From Nilaparvata lugens (taxonomy: Eukaryota; Arthropoda; Insecta; Hemiptera; Delphacidae): a stretch of DNA of 64,000 nucleotides. The notes below the pieces were generated by a model that searched no databases, was not told where the DNA came from, and saw nothing but the letters and a program-made list of their open reading frames with translations. Positions 33,501-43,500 of the stretch are shown here, in pieces. A program made the position numbers and the translations under genes. The first letter of the stretch is position 1. Each line of letters begins with the position of its first letter. The stretch spans positions 30,758,192 to 30,822,191 of the forward strand of contig NC_052506.1 of NCBI RefSeq assembly GCF_014356525.2. Direction: 5' to 3'.

Positions 33501-36500
33501 TATTGAGAATTACTCGCAAAAATAAATTAATTAATTAACAATACCTTCATACAGAGATAGACATGCATTTAAACTCCACCTATTCGTGAAGGAGCCAACT
33601 TTTTCATGATTTTGATAATCCATCATATTAAGCGACTTTGTTGAAAAATCTGAGAGATCACATCCTTAACAAGTTTCCCGCATTTATAAAAAACTTATTG
33701 AAATAATCATACAAAATGGGACATGAATCCAAAAAATTAATAGAAGAAAAAACATTAAATGAATATGGAAATTAATTCATAGCTACAATAGTTAATGTTT
33801 CTTTGAGTTGAACTTTACAAATTACTCTAAGAAAGTACTTGAAATTAATTTGGAATCATTCTAGTGTCAAAACTTCATAACTGTCAGTGATAACTTATTC
33901 ATTTTTCGTGGAACGTATGACTTCAATTCAATTATATTAACAATATAATTATATAAACAAATTCTATCGCGTATTGTTCTAGAAGGATTTGGAAAAATCA
34001 TGTAGCCTACCGATTGATCCCAATCAACTTTATCACATCTATTCCAATTAAAGTGCTCCATTGCATATTGGCAATTGATATTCAACAAGAATGCCAAGTT
34101 TAAAATATTTGTAGGTACTACTTGAGGCACTCCAATGAGGTTGCGAGTAGGCCTATACCGCAAGCTCAAGTACATATAATTACTTCTAAAAAATGAAATG
34201 AATTACAATAATTAGATATTGAAATAGAGTTTATTTGTAGAATATAGCCCTAACTCACTTTTTGAAGAACCAGATTACAGCAGTCCTCTTGTAGAGATAG
34301 GTGTGGACGAAGACAGCACTGACAGTCATGCAGTAGAGCAGCGCAAACACACCAACCATCAGCTTCGTGTACTTCTTCAGGGCCAGAATAATCACTGTTG
34401 CCACAGCCATGAATTGGAAATCACAGGCAATATACCAGCAATGCATCGCACACTGCAATTCAATAACAAATAAAATGCCATAAGTCTCCTCACCTTTACT
34501 CGAAATTAGCTTATATTATTACGAAGCAAATAACCTACAGGTATATACCACAAGACATAAATGATGTAGTCCTATGAATAAAAATTAAAAACTAAAATAC
34601 CCTTTTTAACATTTATTTTTCACAACACGTTTCAACTTCAAAGACAAGTTGAAGCTGTTATCAAAAATGGAAAATAAATGTTAGAAAGGCTACTTTAATT
34701 TTTATGTTAATTCAAGTTGCCCTAAACAGGAAAGTGATCATTATTTGGTAGGCCTATGCCCTATAATATTATACTCTTCTCAAATATTATATGTGCAGGA
34801 TTGCACTAGAATTTCTAGGGAGCAGTATTGCTAACTGGAATACAAAAATCACTATCAAAATAATAAATATATATGTTCAAGTCGGTACCGTATTCAATTG
34901 GAATTCTAAATTCAAAATATAATGCATCTGTGTGTTACATCAAGTTATTTGCAGCAACCACTGCTAGTGGTTTATTAATTTAAATGTTTCATAGAACGTC
35001 TTTGAAAATGTGATGTAATACAAAGAAAATCAAAACATCAATCACGACATAATGATCATTAGCAGGGAAACAAATGACAGGAAGTGGTGATGAATTAATA
35101 GTTATCCAAATCATCGTGAAGGACTAACCATTCTCAGAGGGTTGACAACATTGTTGAGGAAAACCAGATTAGTCCACCAATTAACTTCGCATGCAGACTG
35201 ATCATTGCCAGCCATCTGGTTCCAAAGTGGTCCGTCACCTATCTTGTAGAACAGGGTCATGTAGAAAAATACCAATAGTATGTAGGCTGGCATCAATCTG
35301 AAATCATTGCGAAATTGAATCAAGCAAAAATAGAAGCTCTGAAATTGTGAATTGGAATTTAAAGGGTTTGAGGGGTTCACAATCAGTAATCTACCACTAT
35401 ATTTTCAGACTGTCTATAATATGTATATATTTTTCTAACACAATATTCTAATGGAGTACAAGTTTGTTGTTTGAATATGGTATGAGTCGTATAAAATATA
35501 CAGACTGAACTAAGAAATATCTTACCTAATATAGCGGTGAACATATACTGAGAAAGGACTGATAGTGGCAGTGTCACATTGTAATGGGAGGAGTAGACCC
35601 AAAAGAAATCCACTCATCACGAAAAAGCTGTCCACGAACAAATCCATATGACCAATCCACATCGAGAACCAATAGTTCCTGAATACCTGTCAAATAAGAA
35701 AATATACCATAAAAACGATAGTAGAAGTACGTGTGAATTTCAAATCAAGTTTTCAAGTCAATGGACTGCGGTAGTCCAGTGAGAATAGATGATGTTATAA
35801 ACTTTGATGGAGTGATGCCAGAGTTTGCATAAGTTCAAATCTCGCATAAGTTCGAATTCGCATAAGTTGCTCGGTACCCAACGCCATGAATCACTTTGGA
35901 CCATTTTATCATATCATCTGATTAACCACGCATGAGTTGATATTATTTAATGAGCATGAACCAACAAAAACATTATTACATAGCCTGATAATAAATCTTA
36001 TAACTTATTTACTTACATGTTCAATCAACTCATAGTTTTGAGTGGGTCCCAGAAGCATAACAGCATATCGGTGCCCAAGAACAACAAACACAATGGACAA
36101 GAAGTGAATGGCATACATCGGAGTCAGATCCAAGCCAGAAATCGGCTTCTCTCTTCGAAACACACTGTGGTAGCCTCTTCTTGCTGACATGCACAATAGG
36201 AAATTGCCTAGAATACAAAGTGAAATATTATGAAAATAGTTTTTCCAAGAGTTATGAGGAGAAGAGTTCAACACAAAAGCAATCTTAGACAGATGATAAA
36301 TTCTTTTTCATAGATTGAAGACCATCTATCAGCTATGGGAGAAATGTCAATTGGAATCTCTCCAGAACATTTAAACCGTATAAGACTACTATGAGTTTCA
36401 AGGGTATCGATGAAATTGAATCTATCTCATTCACGGCCGAGTAACGAAAAATACTGAGTTTTTAGAATCCTAGTAGGAAATTTTTATTCACAAGAATTCT

Positions 36501-39500
36501 CCCGAAATGTTGATATTTTTTATTCTTCTCAAAACAAAGTTCTTTTGACTTTGATAGAGAGGGAATTTTTGGAAGTGCGAACTTCTTGAGTCTTTAAAAA
36601 GGGTTTCCAAATAAAACCATTTAGAGTAAGTCATTTATATAATTTCTAAAATTTGAATTACAATATTTTACAATATTAGAATGAAATCAATCGTTTCAAC
36701 TCCAACTTGAATTACTTTAATGTACATAGTCTAGGCATCAGTGGTTCGGCATGGTTTTCCAAGTACATCTTCTATCGAAAATAGATATGAAGAATAAATT
36801 TTTATCTTTTGCGAAAAAGAATTTTCGCCACACTGCACAAAAAGCAGCTGTTTTCCAGTCCCTACATAGATCTGAAAGACATTGTTTGCAGACGACTCTC
36901 GTCTGACGTCAGAACAGGTTTCTTTCAAGCTAAGGCCGGAAAGAGTACCCTTTCCGGCCGCTAACATGGAACTAAGAAAGGTGAAAGAGAAATGGTCTTT
37001 AGCATTGGGAGCTAATGTATCGGATTTTCGGATAGATATTCCAAGCCAGGGCGGAGCTTAGAGATGACTTGAATAGAACAGACCAATCAGCATCTCGGGA
37101 TCACAGCCCCAGAACGAACTGACGCCTAACTTTTTGGCATCAGCTATACGTGTAATGTGGCGAAAAATATCGTACGCGACTCTCTCAGAAAGGTGTTTAC
37201 AGTATTCAGATAACATATTCCCGGGCTAGGCAAGCCTCGACCGGGAAACTATCCTCATACCGTTAACACTAACTTTCTGTGCTTGTAGCCTAATATACTA
37301 TAATACTTTAATATTCAACTTTTCATGAATTTTTCAGGATTTTTTTCCATGCATCAAAATTCTCCACAAGTACTAGAAGTATCTTTCTCACTCACAATAT
37401 GAAAGTCTTGACTGAAAAATCGACTGAAATCGAAGGTAAACTGTGTTATGAGAATATGAACAAAAATCAACGGACCACTCTTTAGAAATATAAATCAAAT
37501 AAGGAGAAATTCCCTTCAGTAAAACGTCAGCAAATTCTTCCACACCTACTATCGAAACATTACAGAAATCGATTATATTTGTATATTCCAAATCTTACAA
37601 TATGTTGTCATATTCGAATATGACAACATATACGACAATTTTTCAACATCGATCGATGTTGAAAAATTGTCGTAGTTCCAGTGAAAAAAGCATTTGGAAA
37701 TATCTCATGTGTATTGAAATTTTGTAACTCCATTAAACAGTAAAAAACAAGATATTTAGTCTATTTTCAAAACTACAGTTACTACCTGTATCTGCTATTG
37801 CTAAAGTAACTGTATTCAAAACTAGTGTTTTTTGTAAGGTTCCACAACCAATTTTTGAACAACAAATTCGAAATCAATGATCTTCTTATTCTAAACATTT
37901 CAATAGGTACTGTTCTTTTATTTAATAACGAGACTGGAGTTAAGCTCTCAACTCTACAATGATTTGTACGTTCTACGGCATTCTCTACTATTCTATATAT
38001 TGATTTCAATTACATCCATGATCATAATTATAATAGTCATGGAAAAGTGATTGAAGTTATATTTGAAAACCCTTTATAGAATACCTCACTGAAGTATCTG
38101 TGTATAACATAATATTTTATAGAATAATAAATTAATTATAAATGCTTCACTGCAAATAGAGACGAGCCATCTGCTACTTACTTGGTGGGCTGTCTCCTTC
38201 TTCTTTGAAGAAGATGAAGTCATATACAGTGGCGATGAAACACAGGAGGAATAGACCAATCAGAAACAAACTGAAAAATATTGAAAAATAATTTAAAAAA
38301 CATAGTCCACTTTGCTAGACTATACTGTATTGTATTGAAACTTTACTTTGCTGCGTTTAACTATATATGTGGTTTAGTGAAGGTGATGTTGAGTTGGATA
38401 TACATATAAAAGACCCAAATATCACAAATTCTTATGTACGGTAATTAACCGTTTTTCAGAAACTATTTTCGATAGTTATACCGTTATCATCTAGTTCTTC
38501 TCAATGTTTCAATTAATGAATAGGGCCTAATGGTGACAATTTCTGTTTTAATTAATGAGTAGGGCATAATGATGACTATTTATGTTTCAATTAATGAGTA
38601 GGGCTAATGGTGACAGTTTCAAGTTGATTTTATTCAATGGCCGTCTCAAGCTGAAACCCACACACCAGTGGGTGACCGTAAGTGACACTTGCAGTGAGGA
38701 TATTATTCCAACTGAGATTGTTCATACTCGCTAGGCCGTACATATTGGGACAGTCCAATCAGATATCATGGAAATCATATTTTCTCTGTGCCGGTCACTT
38801 TCAGTGTCACTGATTTGTGGGAATCCATGATCATCTCGCTCAGATATTTGTAATCATAATCCATCACCTGGATCATGTGGTCTAGTGGTGATCTGTAAGT
38901 GATCCGTGGTCTAGTGGATAGAGTGCATAGAGATCCCGGGTACAAACCCTCTCACAACCAAAAGTTTTTTAACCAGATCACTCCCGTGTTCTATCGTATG
39001 GACACGTTGAATTGTTGGTCCCGACTGAAGTATGACAGTCGTAAGGCCCATTAACGGCTCAAATTATATTATTCAAATAATTATTATTCAGGCGGTGGGA
39101 CCTTCCCGCAAGGGACTCCCCACCAACGAAAGCCATACGAATTTACTTTTTTACCTGGATAATGATGATCACTATCATCACCAAGATCATAATAATCATA
39201 ATTAAAATCTAGATCATGATAATCATAATCAATTGAAATAATGATATAAAAATAGTTGGAAACATAATATTTTTAGAACCCAAATAAATAATGTAAAAAT
39301 AAATTAATATCTCGCATTGTGATTATGTCCATTAAAATATTTTATATATTTTAATTTGTTATTTTGAACAATTGAACGATTGTGTGTACTGTTAATTGGT
39401 TTTTAGTGACAATGATGGCAGTTAACGTGGATTGCGAAAAATGTATGAGTTTAATCCATTTTATATTTAATATTATCCTTGATATGTCCAACAGTTCAAA

Positions 39501-40561
39501 TCAATGCTTCAAGAATATTTACTATCGAAACATGAAACTTTCATCAACTCTCTGTTCAATTTATCAATATGCTCAAAAGGCATTTACATGAACGAACTTA
39601 TCAAAATTCAAGTTTGTCCTTTTTTCAGGTTGCAAAGTAGTATTATAGTCCAGTAAACTATATTTGTGCTTGCAATTTATATTATAGTTCTGATTTTTTT
39701 ATATACTTTTGGATGCATGAGAGAGCCATCAGTAAAGAACCAATTTTTTCATGCAAAATTTCCTTTTGCTATACACAGAGTGGCCCAAAAACCTCGAATT
39801 TTCTGTTCATTTTCCAGTTTTCAGCTATTTCCGCCAAATCCAGCAAGCACACCCCTTTTTCATGTATATATTGACTGGACTATTACTAGATGTATTCGTG
39901 GCCATCTGAGAATCTCAACAACTCTGACAGAATAATTGAGCTATTCATTATATCAAACTAGATAATTATTAACATAGACATATGAATAATAAAGTCACAT
40001 CTATAAAAGAGGAAAATGTAATTCATTCATACCTGAACACAATGTCTTTGAATGAAAAGTCGTACTTGGGACTGTCGATCGGTGTACAACCTTCTGAGTC
40101 GAGGAATATCTGTATGCGATCGCTGAGCTTCTTCTGAGCGAGATGTTCGCGCAAAGATCCTTGAATGTCGTCTTCACTGCACGAGTCAGGAACACACAGC
40201 GCCCACCGAACGCGGTCCAGTCTCTGCTTCGAGTACGAACCTCCATACTGCACAATAATTATTACGCCTGTTATTATCATTCAAAACACTATACTTTAGA
40301 ATACCTATCTCCCAGAGTTTGGCATAATGAGTGATTTCAATTCGGAGATTATAGTGAGGTCCACGTTATAATGGCACTGTTTGATTAGCGATGTTATTAC
40401 TATCCTTGTCTTTCATTCAACAAAGCGGATAGCAAGAAGGCATTGACTTGACAGTGAGGATCGGCAACGTTGTTCTCCTATCTTTCTCCACTGCCATCAT
40501 AACATGGACCTCACTATAGTCACAGTTGAAAGTCATGACGAGTTTAGGGTAATACCCTACC

Positions 40562-40595
<34 letters not shown>

Positions 40596-43500
40596 TCGAG
40601 TGACCTGGCTGGCTCAGGTCTGGTGTCAGAGTTTTCAGGTCGCAACTGATCAATTTCAGGGCCTCTGATATGACCTAACGACTGCTTTTTAGGCAGCCGG
40701 GACCGACGATTTAACGTGTCCATCCAAAACACGGGAGTGGCCCGAGATAAATATCTTGCCCGGGCCGGGATTTGAACCCTGGCCACTGAATCATAAAGCC
40801 ATCATCTGATCCACCCTACCAATATTATTGTCTTTCAATTATGCTTGTGTCCTGAATCCAAAACCAAGACCAGAAGTAAGACCATGCAGTAGAGAAAATA
40901 GGCTACCGTAATGTGTTTTGATTTTTTATCATATGCAACCAGTCTTAGCCACAAAATGATTTTCTTGATAATGAAAATTATTCAATAAATTAAAGATCAA
41001 TAGAAAAATAACTTTCGTCTTGAAAATTTGCTTCAAGTAAGCTTTCAGGAGTGGGTCATCATAGGCCTACTACTTTTTGTTCTGCTACAGTTTTTGGGTC
41101 ATTATGATAAACTGGTAACTAGTGTATTGCTAGAATATTTTGATGAAATTATACATATATAAATTAATCATGTTTATATTGTTGATAGAAATAGGCTAAA
41201 TCAATACCTAATTATAATATTATAAACTGATGTTGTTTACTAGCTTCGTAATTTTACAGTTTTAAAATATGTGGGAATATTGATGAATTCAAAGCATGAT
41301 GAAGTTTACGTGGAATGCAGAATGGAAGTAATTAACTGAATGACAGAAAAATATTTTTTTCGGCCCCTACTGAAGAACAAATGTTGAACAATAACATAGA
41401 TTCAATTATAAGTATTTCCTTCGATTTGCCAGTGGGTGTGCCATTATTTCAATTATGTAGGCTATGGAACATTGATTACAAAGTAGTCACATCTCTCTGA
41501 AAAAGCAATAATCTAACATTATGATATATACTTTCCTCTTTCGGTTAGATTAATCAACAATAACCACTTCATGGTTCACCTAAGATTTGTAAATAGTTCG
41601 AATCCTACTTTAGTGAACATATTACATATTTCATCCACATGTAATGCCACAACATGACAACTTATAGTTCATTAAAAAATATATTAAAAAAACAATGGGG
41701 CATATTATTTAATTTAATGACAAGAAAACGTCCAATTGGCTATTTATTAGGCTTGTTTTGTTTTCGACGATATGCCATAGGCCGCCTATTAATCGCTGTG
41801 GAGATTAATTGATGTTTTGAAAAGTAACTGCAGTATACTTGATAGAAGTTAGATAAAAATGGTATTTTCCATTGGAAAAGAATATGGACGAAGGTAAATC
41901 CTTCTGAAGAAACAATCAAACACGTAAGGTATGAAGCCCAAGGCAAGCTTCTCTATTACAATAAATCGTTAAAGAATAATACTTCTGTCCATTAAACTCA
42001 TCAATACGTGACAAAGCATTAACAAACTTTTATGGCTCGTTACAATGACCTGATAACGTTTTCTTATGATATCTCTAATAGGAAGCAGGAAGTAAAGATA
42101 TTTGGATATGACAAGGATGTAGTAGGAATACTGTTATCTTATTCGTTGAGTTGAGCATTGAGCATGTTATCTCCTTGAGTAGGCCTATGGTACGTAGAAT
42201 TGATGATTTATAGGCATTGGTATTACTCTGAGCTCACTGACAATTAAACAAATGTTTCGCATTCTTCTCTTCTTTTTCTTCTTCTTCTAGAATGAATCAC
42301 AGATTCATCCACCTTCTCTCTATGGTTGCATATTCTTTGTTCCCGAAACCCCGGCAGTAGGCCTAACTGCTGAACTCTATTAAATACCTAATAATACCTA
42401 ATAATTAATTATATTAAAGATTTATTTCCAAATATTAATCAATAAATTGATTAAGAATAACAAAATATGGGTCATAACGTAAAGATTTCTTTTAAAAACC
42501 GGATCATGATTTTTATTATTCGATAAGTATTTAATAATTATTCATTTTCACTTAACTAACAATATCTATCAGATAACCTGATGAGAGAGAAGATATCTGT
42601 CGCAAAATAATGTTATCATCCACCTTACAGGCATACTCATGAAAATTTAATTTCAATTTATTGATGTATGCGCATGAAAAACATGGTACGATCATGAACA
42701 TTTATCAAATATTTTTGAAACGGTGTTTAAATATTTATTCCATGTCCAATTTTTTATAAAGCACTTTAATCTCCAGGAACAGTTATTTGCAGCTAATGAA
42801 ATACTATTTACATATATAATAGGCGATATTCTCTTAATTGAGCCTTTTTGGAAAATAACAGTTACTGGAGATTGGAGAATGGAAATGACTTCTGATGAAC
42901 CTTAAACGTTAACCTTCAAATCAACAAGAATAGCAGGTATCAATTTAACAGCTTCACAGCCTAAATTAATAGATTGCAATAAAGACTTGACCATTTCCGT
43001 CCGCGTGCTCTGAATATCCGTTTCTTCCGGTGCTAGCGGATGATTGCTTGTCAAATTCGACTGATCTATCTTTACCTACCCACATAAAAGTTATCTTACT
43101 CAAACTTAATCTGTATAATTATCTGGGCATAATTATTCCTTAACGTATTAATTTATTTGGTAAAAAGTAAGTCCACATCCGCCTTAAGCGATAATTAAAC
43201 TGGTAAATAGGATTTTGATTTGTACTGCTTGATCCAGTTTTTTTTGGCACCCAGGATTGAATTTATAGCCTCAATTTGATTATTATTCTTGAGCAAAGAC
43301 CTCGGTCAATGCCACAACGCGATTTTCATCTGCAGTACTCGGTGTACAGATACTAATCAGAAGCGAAAGAATATTGAAGATAGATTTTTACTCCTCACTC
43401 TATAATTATTACTAGTATATTATATATTTCATTTTTTCACATTTATCCAGTTTTATAATATAGGCTAAATAATTGGTTAAAGTAATGGTGAATGGTTCAC

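Noticed and set aside
33867..34175. 102-codon minus-strand frame inside the nrf-6-like gene as an extra exon
   Set aside because: The flanking exons (34259-34452 and 33248-33383) join directly in phase to give the conserved WFFKNFFINP segment, so this frame lies in the intron.
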